Below are positions 5,757 to 13,566 of a stretch of DNA of 64,000 nt, piece by piece; the stretch's first letter is position 1, and the number at the start of each line of letters is the position of its first letter. Position numbers and translations under genes: made by a program. The DNA is from an uncultured Acidobacteriia bacterium (GTDB lineage Bacteria > Acidobacteriota > Terriglobia > Bryobacterales > Bryobacteraceae): contig CAIYVZ010000200.1 of the NCBI GenBank assembly GCA_903929755.1, positions 1-64,000 of the forward strand, in the 5' to 3' direction. The notes below the pieces were generated by a model that had not been told where the DNA came from, ran no database searches, and saw only the letters and a list, made by a program, of their open reading frames with translations.

Positions 5757-7523
5757 CTACTCCCACTCAATGGTTCCCGGAGGTTTATGCGTCAGGTCAT
5801 AAAAGACCCCGGCGATCTCCGGTATCGCCATCAGCCGCTCCGCCATCGCGTGCAGCAGTTCATCCGGCATCGACACAGCGTCTGCCGTCATGCCGTCCAC
5901 GCTCTGAATCGGCCGCAAAACCACCGACTCCCGAGCTTCGCCCGCACCCACCGGGATCAGAATCACCGGAAACTGCCAGACATCTTTATCGAAACCCGAT
6001 TCGGCCGACATCTCCCGAACCACTGCATCCGCCTCGCGCAGCAAAGCCACCCGGCCATGCGTGATTGTCGAAGCGTAAACCCGCAAATTCGCCAGCGGTT
6101 CCCGTGTCGCCACCCGCGCCATCACTCGGTTCACTCCGGACGTTCGGTTTACCAGCTCCGTCGCCTGATCCTGCAGCCGCGAAGCTGCCGTCGGGAATGC
6201 ATCAATCGCCAGCACAGGCGCATACGTCCGGAAATCGCCCTGCACCCCAACCGACCGCACTGGAACAAGGTACCCGTCCGGTACTCTCTCCACGTGCAAA
6301 TCTTCATCGGCGCACAAGCACCGAATTGCCAATCCCGGACCCGGGAACGGATGCCGCTCCAGCAACATTGGCGCCAGGCACAGCTCCCGCCCAATCGTCC
6401 GAACTTCGTCCTTGTAGAAATCCGCCAGCGGCTCCACAATCAGCCCGGCTTCCATCAGTTTCTGGATCCCCGGCACGCGGTTGTGGTGCGTCTTAATCGT
6501 CGCCGCCTTCGCCGTTCCTCCGGACTCAATCGTGTCCGGATAAATCGTGCCCTGGCCCAGAATCCACTTACCGCTCAGCAGGCCAATTTCCTCGATGATG
6601 CGTTCCTGAATCTTGACGAACTGTTCACCAATGATATGGCGCTTCAGTTCCGGCTCCCGGATACCTTCCAGCGCTCCAAGAAATTCCTCAGCCGCATCTT
6701 CAATCCGCACCAGCCCAAGCCCTGCGAATGTATCTCGCACAAACTGCGTCTCGCCCTCGCGCATCAGGCCCGTATCCACATAAACGCCGCGCACATGGTC
6801 CACGCCCAGCGCTTCCAGGCAAAGCATGAACGCAACCGTGGAATCCACGCCCCCCGAAACGAAGAAGAATACCTTCCGGTCGCCGACCCGGTCACGAATT
6901 TGCTGTTTCACCAGCTCAACCCGTTGGCCAGGGTTCCAGTCTTTCTCGCAACCAACAATGTCGAACAGGAAATTCGACAGGATCCGCATTCCCTCCGTCG
7001 AGTGCATAACTTCGGGATGGAACTGGACGCCGTACATCTTCCGTTCCCGGTTCTCAATGGCCGCCGTTTCACAACTGGTCGTACTGGCCAATACCGAGAA
7101 CCCCGGCGGTGGCACCGCAACCTTGTCCTTGTGCGACATCCACACCTGCTGGTGATCGCTCACGCCAGCCAGCAGCGGCGAATCCGTTACTTTCAGGTCC
7201 AGCAGCGCCAACCCGTATTCGCCCTTGTCGCCCGGCTGCACCGTGCCGCCCAGCAGTTGCGTGATCAGCTGTTGCCCGTAGCAGATACCGAGCACCGGAA
7301 TCCCGGCCTCCAGCACCGCAGCTTCCATCGTGGGGCAGCCTTCGTCATAAACGCTGCTGGGACCGCCCGAAATCACGATCCCGCGCGCATGGCGCAATTG
7401 CTCCAAAGGGGTTTCGCTTGCGAAAACCTCTGAAGATACCCCAAGTTCCCGGATCTTACGCGCGATTAAGTGGCAATACTGCCCGCCCGTGTCCAGAACC
7501 GCTATCTGTGTTTTCGAATCTAC
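5757..7523 (-). CDS. guaA: GMP synthase (glutamine-hydrolysing), eukaryote-like dimerisation domain
   Basis: Converts XMP, glutamine and ATP to GMP in purine synthesis. The glutamine amidotransferase part is complete only if the frame is read upstream of the first TTG at 7406: it then contains VLDTGGQYCHLIARKI, the nucleophile Cys in GICYGQQ, and the His/Glu pair in GVQFHPEV. The ATP-pyrophosphatase P-loop is SGGVDST, and the C-terminus is KPPGTIEWE. At about 588 residues it is longer than the roughly 525-residue bacterial norm. The extra part lies in the dimerisation domain, which resembles human GMPS in order (PVRSVGVQGD, VNRV, LREAD, PVILIP, SVVLRP). No ATG, GTG or TTG precedes the first catalytic strand; 5' limit set at a GTA codon (7521-7523) overlapping the ctpA stop. 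Confidence 0.9.
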   Translation of the reverse strand, partial: VDSKTQIAVLDTGGQYCHLIARKIRELGVSSEVFASETPLEQLRHARGIVISGGPSSVYDEGCPTMEAAVLEAGIPVLGICYGQQLITQLLGGTVQPGDKGEYGLALLDLKVTDSPLLAGVSDHQQVWMSHKDKVAVPPPGFSVLASTTSCETAAIENRERKMYGVQFHPEVMHSTEGMRILSNFLFDIVGCEKDWNPGQRVELVKQQIRDRVGDRKVFFFVSGGVDSTVAFMLCLEALGVDHVRGVYVDTGLMREGETQFVRDTFAGLGLVRIEDAAEEFLGALEGIREPELKRHIIGEQFVKIQERIIEEIGLLSGKWILGQGTIYPDTIESGGTAKAATIKTHHNRVPGIQKLMEAGLIVEPLADFYKDEVRTIGRELCLAPMLLERHPFPGPGLAIRCLCADEDLHVERVPDGYLVPVRSVGVQGDFRTYAPVLAIDAFPTAASRLQDQATELVNRTSGVNRVMARVATREPLANLRVYASTITHGRVALLREADAVVREMSAESGFDKDVWQFPVILIPVGAGEARESVVLRPIQSVDGMTADAVSMPDELLHAMAERLMAIPEIAGVFYDLTHKPPGTIEWE

Positions 7524-9109
7524 TTTGCCCGCCTCTCGACCACAATCTTGCGCGTGCTCGCCAGCAGCGCCTCGGCCTTGGGGAGCGCGGCCACAGCCGC
7601 TTCCACTTCCGGATCCGTCTGGATCTCGAACTTGCTTGCATCATCCACGCTGAAGCCGGTCTTGTAAATCTCCGCCTGCAGACGCCGCTTCACCTTGGTG
7701 AAATCCTTGGTAAAGTCCGCTTCCGTGAATTCAATTTTCTTTTCCAGCAGCCAGTTATGGAATTCATCCATATCGGCAGCCGTTGCCGTCCAGCCTGCCG
7801 GCAGCTTGTTCTTGTGGACCGCAAAGAAGTGCTTCGTGTATTCGCCGAAAGCGAACTTCACCAGAAGCTGCACTTCAAATGGCGTCAGCTTCTCAGGCGC
7901 GAACTTCTCGTCCGGGGAAATGCCGCCGCCGCCGTAAACCGTCCGGCCACCATCGGTCATCTTTACGTCATCCGGATTTCGCTGTTCGGTGTTGTTCCGG
8001 TAGTAGTAGTCGAAGAACGACACGTTGCTGTAATCGCGCTGGATCAGGCGTCCGCTCGGCGTGTAGTAACGGGCCGTCGTCAACGTCAGGCCCGTATTCT
8101 CGGCCAGCGGGAACACCGTCTGTACCAGACCCTTGCCAAACGTATTTTCACCCAGCACCCAGGCGCGGTCATGGTCCTGCAGCGCCCCCGATACGATCTC
8201 TGCCGCCGAAGCCGAATTGCGGTTCACAATCACCACAATCGGATAAGCCCTGCCCTTGTTTCCCGTCCGGGCCGTGTAAATCCGCTCCGGAGAGTTCCGG
8301 CCTTTGTGCGAAACAATCACATCGCCCTTGCCGATCAGATGATCCACAATCGAAACCGCTTCCGTCAGCAGGCCACCCGGATTGCTCCGCAGATCCAGTA
8401 CCAGGCCCTTCAGGTGATCTTCATCCAGATCCTTCAGGCCCTCTTCGAACTCCCGGCCCGTCGTTTCATTAAACTGTTCCACCCGGATGTAGCCGATATT
8501 CTGCTTCAGCGAGAAGATCTCCGGCACAGACTTCCGGTTGATGTCGTCGCGAACAATGTTGAAAACCAGCGGCTTTTCGTAGCCTTCCCGCGCAATGTGA
8601 ATCTGAACCGGCGTGCCCTTCTGGCCTCGCAGCAGTTCCGCCACCTTCGTCGAATCCAAACCCTCGGTCGACTTGTCGTTCACCATTTCGATGGTGTCGC
8701 CCGGCCGCAAACCAGCCTTGTATGCCGGCGAACCCACGAACGGAACCACCACCACGGTCTTGCCGTTCCGGCTCACCACCGACATGCCTACCCCGGCATA
8801 ACGGCCACGCTGGTCTTCCCGCAGGTTTTCAAAATCTTTCGGGTCGAAGAAATTCGAGTGAGGGTCAAGCGTCCGCAGCATCCCCGGGATCGCGCCCTTG
8901 AAAATCGCCTTGTCCGGGTTTACCTTATCCGCAAAGTTCTTATCCACTGTGTCGTAAACATCGGTGAACTGGCGCATCCCGGACTGAATGTCTTTGTCAC
9001 CCGACGCAGCCAAAGCCGGCTGCAGGCGCTGGCCATATATTCCGCCCACCAGCGCACAGGCGGCCAGGAGTAGCGGGATGAAAACAAAAGACCTGCGTTT
9101 CGTTGCCAT
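7520..9109 (-). CDS. ctpA: C-terminal processing peptidase, S41 family
   Basis: An exported serine protease that trims or degrades envelope proteins. Start placed at the ATG at 9109 (MATKRRSFVF) because a membrane anchor/signal (FIPLLLAACALVGG) follows; ATGs at 9124 and 9202 are upstream alternatives. Of 529 residues, a PDZ domain (RYAGVGMSV to GDTIEMVND) precedes the S41 core with the catalytic Ser in NRNSASAAEIVSGA and the Lys in ENTFGKGLVQT. The C-terminal region after about residue 380 is a longer tail than in short CtpA proteins. Its stop codon overlaps the start region of guaA, implying co-transcription. Confidence 0.9.
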   Translation of the reverse strand: MATKRRSFVFIPLLLAACALVGGIYGQRLQPALAASGDKDIQSGMRQFTDVYDTVDKNFADKVNPDKAIFKGAIPGMLRTLDPHSNFFDPKDFENLREDQRGRYAGVGMSVVSRNGKTVVVVPFVGSPAYKAGLRPGDTIEMVNDKSTEGLDSTKVAELLRGQKGTPVQIHIAREGYEKPLVFNIVRDDINRKSVPEIFSLKQNIGYIRVEQFNETTGREFEEGLKDLDEDHLKGLVLDLRSNPGGLLTEAVSIVDHLIGKGDVIVSHKGRNSPERIYTARTGNKGRAYPIVVIVNRNSASAAEIVSGALQDHDRAWVLGENTFGKGLVQTVFPLAENTGLTLTTARYYTPSGRLIQRDYSNVSFFDYYYRNNTEQRNPDDVKMTDGGRTVYGGGGISPDEKFAPEKLTPFEVQLLVKFAFGEYTKHFFAVHKNKLPAGWTATAADMDEFHNWLLEKKIEFTEADFTKDFTKVKRRLQAEIYKTGFSVDDASKFEIQTDPEVEAAVAALPKAEALLASTRKIVVERRAK

Positions 9110-9191
9110 GTGGTTTGAGGCCATGGAGGTTGGGACCGTCCTTTTTACTGAGTATAAACGATTGGACGCGAAGGCTCCCGAATGGTTCCCT

Positions 9192-10136
9192 CTATGCCTC
9201 AACCTTTACCGGAAGTCGCAAATCCTGGCCCGGGAAACTGCGCTCCAGCAGGCTTCCCAGCTGTGCGCTCGTCCCCGCATCAATGTTTCCACCCGGCGCC
9301 CGCACCCTGCCGCACCCAATCAGACCCCGCCGCCGCAGAATTTCCTTCCGAACCGCCAGGCCCGGCTGCTGCTCGAACACCATCAGGGGCAGATACCGCC
9401 TGAAAATCGCGTATGCTCCCTCCAGATCTCCCGCCCGCGTCCGCTCCACCAGCGCCAGCAGCACTTCAGGGAAGGCGAAGCCGGTATTGAAGCCGTCCGA
9501 GCCTCGTTCCAGGTCAAAGAAGCCATACAGAGCCCCCAGACCCGTCAGCACCGGAACCTCCAGGGCCGCTTTCAATACCGCGATCTTCCCCGGGCTGGGC
9601 ACCGCTTCCGCCTTCACGCACACCACCGCCGGAACTTCCCGCACAATCCGCATCACCAGTGCCGCCGACATGTGAACCTCGGTCGAAGCCGGGTGATCCT
9701 GCAACACGATCGGCAATGGCGAATGTTCACCCAGTGTTTTGTAATAGTTGAATACCTGCTCGTCGGAGGGTGTCGGCTGCTTCGAAGGCGCAATCATCAC
9801 CGCCCGAGCCCCCTGCTTTGCCGCTTCCTCTGCCAGCGCGATGGTCGCTGCCGTACCCGTATGGCTGCATCCGGCGATCACCGGCATGTTCCCTGCTGCA
9901 GCCACCGCCGTGGCGATCAGCGAACTTCGTTCACCGTCCGTCATGCGGTTCGACTCGCCCAGAACCCCCAGCAGCGTCACCCCCGTTACGCCCAATTCTC
10001 CAAAGAACCGGATCATTCTCCCCAGCGATTCATGGTCTGGCGATTCGTCTTCATGGAACGGCGTGGCCAGAATCGGTATTACGCCTGCGAGGCGGGGCAA
10101 AGGAGATGTTTTCATAGAAGCGTCCGGATTTGTCAT
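9192..10136 (-). CDS. DapA-family (dihydrodipicolinate synthase-like) aldolase/lyase
   Basis: The 314-residue protein is a TIM-barrel class I aldolase. GVIPILATPF at the N-terminus and TLLGVLGESNRM are family motifs, and the Schiff-base Lys is in VVCVKAEA. The Tyr of the usual YNxP motif is absent: the position reads LQDHPAST. This argues against true dihydrodipicolinate synthase and for a 2-keto-acid or hydroxy-acid lyase; the substrate is not predictable. The start is either 10136 or 10115 (MKTSPLPRLA), the latter closer to the conserved core. It is divergent from the DsbA-like gene with only about 10-30 bp between starts, so their promoters must overlap. Confidence 0.75.
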   Translation of the reverse strand: MTNPDASMKTSPLPRLAGVIPILATPFHEDESPDHESLGRMIRFFGELGVTGVTLLGVLGESNRMTDGERSSLIATAVAAAGNMPVIAGCSHTGTAATIALAEEAAKQGARAVMIAPSKQPTPSDEQVFNYYKTLGEHSPLPIVLQDHPASTEVHMSAALVMRIVREVPAVVCVKAEAVPSPGKIAVLKAALEVPVLTGLGALYGFFDLERGSDGFNTGFAFPEVLLALVERTRAGDLEGAYAIFRRYLPLMVFEQQPGLAVRKEILRRRGLIGCGRVRAPGGNIDAGTSAQLGSLLERSFPGQDLRLPVKVEA

Positions 10137-10145
10137 TATAGGAAG

Positions 10146-10988
10146 GTGACTCTTCGCAGACTAGCCCTTCCTCTTTTCGTCGCCGCCCTTTGCTTCGGCC
10201 AGGCAGCCTGGCAAGCTGTCACCGATCTGCCGTCTGTGGACTGGAAAAGCCTCACCGGCCCCAAGAAAACCGCCGCCCTCCGCGTCATGCAGGCCGAAGG
10301 CTGCTCTTGTGGCTGCGATATGAAAATCGCCGAATGCCGCGTCAAGGACCCCTCCTGCAGCGTCAGTAAGAAACTCGCCGCCTCCGTCGTGAATGATGTC
10401 GAATCGGGCAAAAGCCCTCAGGCGATTCGGGCACAACTCCAGAAGGTGGCCGCCGAGGGCCCTCCGGTTCTCGACGCACCCGTAAATATCCCCACCACTG
10501 GTGCCCCGGTGCTCGGCCCCGCCAACGCAAAGATCACCGTGGTGGAATTCTCTGACTTCCAGTGCCCCTATTGCTCGAAGGCCGTCGTCGAAATGAAAGA
10601 GGTGATGCGCCAGATGCCCAACGTGAAGCTCGTTTTTAAGCAGTTCCCTCTCGAATCGCACTCCCAGGCTGAATTCGGAGCGGAAGCCGCTCTGGCAGCT
10701 CAGGCACAGGGTAAGTTCTGGGAGATGCACGATCTGCTCTACGCCGGTTTCCCCGATCTGACCCGGAACCGGGTGATGAGCTATGCCCGCCAGCTAAACC
10801 TCGACATCAAACGCTTCACCGCGGAAGTGGACAGCCACAAGTACAAGGCCCGCATCGAAGCCGAAGCGAAGGAAGGTGAGGGCTTCGGTGTTTCCGGTAC
10901 CCCGAGCTTCTTCTTCAATGGCAGGAAGTACAACGGCGTCTTCACTGCTGCCGCCGTCATACCGCTGCTCCGCAAAGAGTTTAAATAA
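10146..10988 (+). CDS. DsbA-like thiol oxidoreductase with an N-terminal Cys-rich segment
   Basis: GTG start at 10146 gives 280 residues (VTLRRLALPLFV). A signal peptide ends about CFGQA. Residues about 45-70 carry GCSCGCDMKIAECRVKDPSC, five closely spaced Cys. The thioredoxin-fold part (about 100-280) has the redox motif CPYC in FSDFQCPYCSKA, a helical insertion, and the cis-Pro region VSGTPSFFF. It should act in the periplasm on disulfides of exported proteins. The Cys-rich segment could bind metal or be a second redox site (inference). It sits between divergent and convergent neighbours, so it is monocistronic. Confidence 0.85.
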   Translation: MTLRRLALPLFVAALCFGQAAWQAVTDLPSVDWKSLTGPKKTAALRVMQAEGCSCGCDMKIAECRVKDPSCSVSKKLAASVVNDVESGKSPQAIRAQLQKVAAEGPPVLDAPVNIPTTGAPVLGPANAKITVVEFSDFQCPYCSKAVVEMKEVMRQMPNVKLVFKQFPLESHSQAEFGAEAALAAQAQGKFWEMHDLLYAGFPDLTRNRVMSYARQLNLDIKRFTAEVDSHKYKARIEAEAKEGEGFGVSGTPSFFFNGRKYNGVFTAAAVIPLLRKEFK

Positions 10989-10992
10989 ACTC

Positions 10993-11898
10993 TTACTTGT
11001 GTCGGACCGTCTTCTTCAGGCGGTCCAGTTGCTTTCGCGCCGTTTTCGACCAGGTACTGGTCCCGTCCAGCCGCAGGTAGCTCTGCCAGCAGCTGATGGC
11101 CTGCAGAATTTCGTTGTTCTTTTCATGCAGCAGCGCCAGATTGAAGAACGCGTCCGCATACTGCGGGTTGAGCTTGATGGCCTGCTGGTAGTACTTTCGG
11201 GCGATTTCCACGTTGCCTAGTTCGTCGTTCAGGTTGCCCAGGTTGAAGTGCGCCAAAGCGTATTCAGCGTCCGCCTCCATCGCTCGGTTATAGAACGCCT
11301 CGGCTTCGCGCAGCTTTCGGGCGCGGAAGGAAATGGTCCCCAGGTTCACCAGTGCCCCGGCTGCGTTCGGGTTTGCCTCAATAGCCTTGCGATAGGCCGC
11401 GATGGCCTCCGCGATGGGTCGGCCTGTCTCTTCCAGAGCCAGGCCTTTCTGGAACCAGTTTTCCGCGTCGTCCTCTTGCGCCTTGGTCCGCACCGCCGGC
11501 CTGGACGCAAAGGTGGTGAGCTTTTTAAGATCCTCGCCATCGAAGTCCAGCAGCAACTGTCCGCTGATGGCCTCCATTTTGTTGCCGGAAAGATGAACCG
11601 TAATGCGTTTGCCCTCCGCGGTGATGCGGAGTTGTGACAGGGGGTGCTGGACATCGTCCAGCCAGCCCAACAGGGCCGAAATGGCAGCCTGGATCCGAGA
11701 CGTCGGGATCTTGAGCTCCCGCAGTTTCTTTAACGTCTTAAGCGCAAGAATATCGCCAAACTGGAAGTTGTCCTGCGGACGAATAAAGCCCTGTCTTTCC
11801 CAGGCTCGTAACTGCTGCCGGGTCACCCCGGCGATCCGGAGAATATCCTCACGGGTATAGCCGTTCTTCGCGCCGAAACTGGGGCTGGGCGTGGACAT
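10993..11898 (-). CDS. MerR-type DNA-binding protein fused to TPR repeats
   Basis: Of 301 residues, the N-terminus (about 13-75) is a MerR-like winged helix: YTREDILRIAGVTRQQLRAW then ERQGFIRP and FGDILALKTLKKL. A middle segment (about 80-135) is unassigned. Residues about 145-285 contain three to four TPRs with the W-LG-Y-A-F-A-P pattern (AAYRKAIEANPNAAGALVNL, ALAHFNLGNLNDELG, ADAFFNLALLHEK). It is probably a transcription regulator whose activity depends on protein contacts through the TPRs. No metal-binding Cys of classical MerR is present. Its stop lies 4 bp from the convergent DsbA-like gene. Confidence 0.8.
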   Translation of the reverse strand: MSTPSPSFGAKNGYTREDILRIAGVTRQQLRAWERQGFIRPQDNFQFGDILALKTLKKLRELKIPTSRIQAAISALLGWLDDVQHPLSQLRITAEGKRITVHLSGNKMEAISGQLLLDFDGEDLKKLTTFASRPAVRTKAQEDDAENWFQKGLALEETGRPIAEAIAAYRKAIEANPNAAGALVNLGTISFRARKLREAEAFYNRAMEADAEYALAHFNLGNLNDELGNVEIARKYYQQAIKLNPQYADAFFNLALLHEKNNEILQAISCWQSYLRLDGTSTWSKTARKQLDRLKKTVRHK

Positions 11899-12007
11899 AG
11901 CGCTTCCAAAGCCAGATTAACAGGCTCCGGGAGACACAGGAACGCCCAGGGCAAAATTGCCCTGCAAAACGGTTACTTGGCGGGACCCTGAACGTTCTGC
12001 GGTTTTA

Positions 12008-12574
12008 CTAGGGCTCGGTGTCGCTCACGGCGGCGCCCAGAGCAGCCTCCGTCTCGCCAACCACAACGGACGGCGGCGCAGCGGCCAGCAGCATGGGATA
12101 CGGATCGACCGGGATGCCCCCGAACCACAGATGCCGGGGCCCCGTCAGACTGACAGCGAAATGCAGGTGCGGCGCGGAGCGTTTCGCGTTGCCTGTGTAG
12201 CCGACAAAGCCGATGACTTCCCCTTTGTGCACTTGCTGGCCCTCGTGCAGGTTCTTCGCGTAGTGGTCCAGGTGGCCGTAGAAGAAGCAGTATTCTTTAC
12301 TGCAATCGAACATGTAAATGGAGATGCCACCGGTCTTGCTGCGATAGAGTTTACGGATAATTCCGTCGGTTACGGCCATCACCGGAGTTCCACGTTTTCG
12401 CATCAGGTCGATGGCGTTGTGCCGATGTCCCCGCCGCTTGTCAGTGAACTGGCTGCGCAACTCCCGGGGTTTTATTTCTGCCAACGGATAGCCCAGTTCC
12501 GGCAGCACCGGGCGTTTGGCAGCGCCGAGCATGACGGGGAGAATGAGCAGGACTGCAACCAGTACGGTTCGCAT
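12008..12574 (-). CDS. M23-family (LytM-like) peptidase
   Basis: The 188-residue product has a signal peptide (VLVAVLLILPVMLGAA). The Zn ligands are seen in GHRHNAIDLMRKRG (HxxxD form) and in PHLHFAVSL (HxH), with the strand GEVIGFVGYTGNA between. It probably cleaves peptidoglycan cross-links or acts as an envelope scaffold. The second half after the HxH is short and Ala-rich. About 110 bp of leader separates it from the MerR-TPR gene, and it may share a leftward transcript. Confidence 0.85.
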   Translation of the reverse strand: MRTVLVAVLLILPVMLGAAKRPVLPELGYPLAEIKPRELRSQFTDKRRGHRHNAIDLMRKRGTPVMAVTDGIIRKLYRSKTGGISIYMFDCSKEYCFFYGHLDHYAKNLHEGQQVHKGEVIGFVGYTGNAKRSAPHLHFAVSLTGPRHLWFGGIPVDPYPMLLAAAPPSVVVGETEAALGAAVSDTEP

Positions 12575-12603
12575 CGGAAGTCAGTATCATATCTTACCCA
12601 CGA

Positions 12604-13494
12604 CTACCACCTGTAGAGCCTGGTGGCGTTGCCTCCGCGGATCTTCCGGCGGTCGTCTTCATTGGCGTAATCGAACATCCCATCCAGCAGCTCCAGCTCT
12701 TTCTGGTAGGTGGCTAAGTCGTGGCCGAAGGCACCCCAGATCAGGCGGTTCGGGCCAAAGGCGTCGTAGATCTTCCGCACCATGGGCTTCATGTCCGCCT
12801 TGGCCGTGGAGTACTTCATCACAACCTTCGGGTATTTTGCCAGTTTCAGGACGTTGGCGAAGTCAGCCGGTGTGCCCTCGGCAACACGGCCCAGGTGGTC
12901 CAGGATAACGGTGACTTCGGGAAGTTGTTCCACGAGTTCCGCGATCTGCGTCGCGTAGAAGGGGTGGAAGTGCATCTGGATGGCGAGACCGAGTTGTTGG
13001 CAACGCTTCCAGGTGGCCTTCATTTCAGGGGCGCGCATGTCGCGGTCTTTGAGCGGGCCAGAACTGAGCGGGGGCAAACCTGGCTTGCGGGTTTGGTGGA
13101 TCCGGAGCGCCACAATGCGACCAGGGTTCATCCCAACCAGTGCGGCGATCCGGTCGGGCGTGTCCCTGGCGATGGGATCGAAGAGGCAGGTGCCCTTGAA
13201 AAATCCTCTTACGTGTTCTTGCGAGAAGCAGTATTCCAGGTAACGGTAGTCATCCTGGTAAGGTTCGGGGTGGACGATGACGGCGTGGTCGATGCCCGCG
13301 GCTTTGGCGAAGGCGACGTAGGTTTCTACGGGGAGGGGTTCCGGCTTATACGGCGCGTTGGGGGCCAGGGGAAACCGCTTCTGGTCTGCGGCGAAGAGGT
13401 GGACATGCGTATCGACGATGGGCCCAGGGGGGTGTCCGGCTGCTTTGGCTGCAAGGGCTGCGGAAAGGGAAGTTAAAAGCGAACGGCGCGTCAT
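12604..13494 (-). CDS. Exported amidohydrolase (Amidohydro_2 family)
   Basis: Start at the ATG at 13494 (MTRRSLLTSLSAALAAKA), a twin-arginine-type leader; an upstream ATG at 13512 is less likely. The 296-residue protein has the metal-binding start IVDTHVHLF, a mid-barrel His in AIQMHFHPFY, ILDHLGR, and the late Asp region LIWGAFGHD. The family includes lactonases and decarboxylases of the 4-sulfomuconolactonase/L-fucono-lactonase type. In GAFGHDL the usual GSDWP pattern is altered, so activity is uncertain. The start codon lies inside a 17-bp perfect inverted repeat just after rho. Confidence 0.8.
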   Translation of the reverse strand: MTRRSLLTSLSAALAAKAAGHPPGPIVDTHVHLFAADQKRFPLAPNAPYKPEPLPVETYVAFAKAAGIDHAVIVHPEPYQDDYRYLEYCFSQEHVRGFFKGTCLFDPIARDTPDRIAALVGMNPGRIVALRIHQTRKPGLPPLSSGPLKDRDMRAPEMKATWKRCQQLGLAIQMHFHPFYATQIAELVEQLPEVTVILDHLGRVAEGTPADFANVLKLAKYPKVVMKYSTAKADMKPMVRKIYDAFGPNRLIWGAFGHDLATYQKELELLDGMFDYANEDDRRKIRGGNATRLYRW

Positions 13495-13540
13495 CAACTT
13501 GGACAGTACCACGTTAAGGGACCAGTTGATGACGCGCCGT
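13483..13540 (-). terminator. 17-bp perfect inverted repeat spanning the amidohydrolase start
   Basis: Arms ACGGCGCGTCATCAACT (13483-13499) and AGTTGATGACGCGCCGT (13524-13540) are exact complements with a 24-nt loop. On the minus strand the hairpin follows the rho stop by 27 bp and is followed by TCGCTTTT, so it resembles a Rho-independent terminator of rho. The 3' arm contains the ATG of the amidohydrolase gene, so it could also hide that start. Confidence 0.55.
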
Positions 13541-13566
13541 GAGGGCTTTATTGATGTAGTGTCGGA

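Noticed and set aside
5163-7433. 756-codon rightward frame
   Set aside because: Only its first 70 codons (the TIGR03437-like remnant) look coding; the rest is antisense to guaA.
7418-9073. 551-codon rightward frame
   Set aside because: Antisense to ctpA, which has complete S41 motifs; composition is Arg/Gln/His-rich shadow.
8988-10145. Upstream 386 codons of the long rightward frame that ends at 10988
   Set aside because: Antisense to ctpA and the DapA-family gene, with Arg/His/Pro-rich composition; the real protein begins with a signal peptide at the GTG at 10146.
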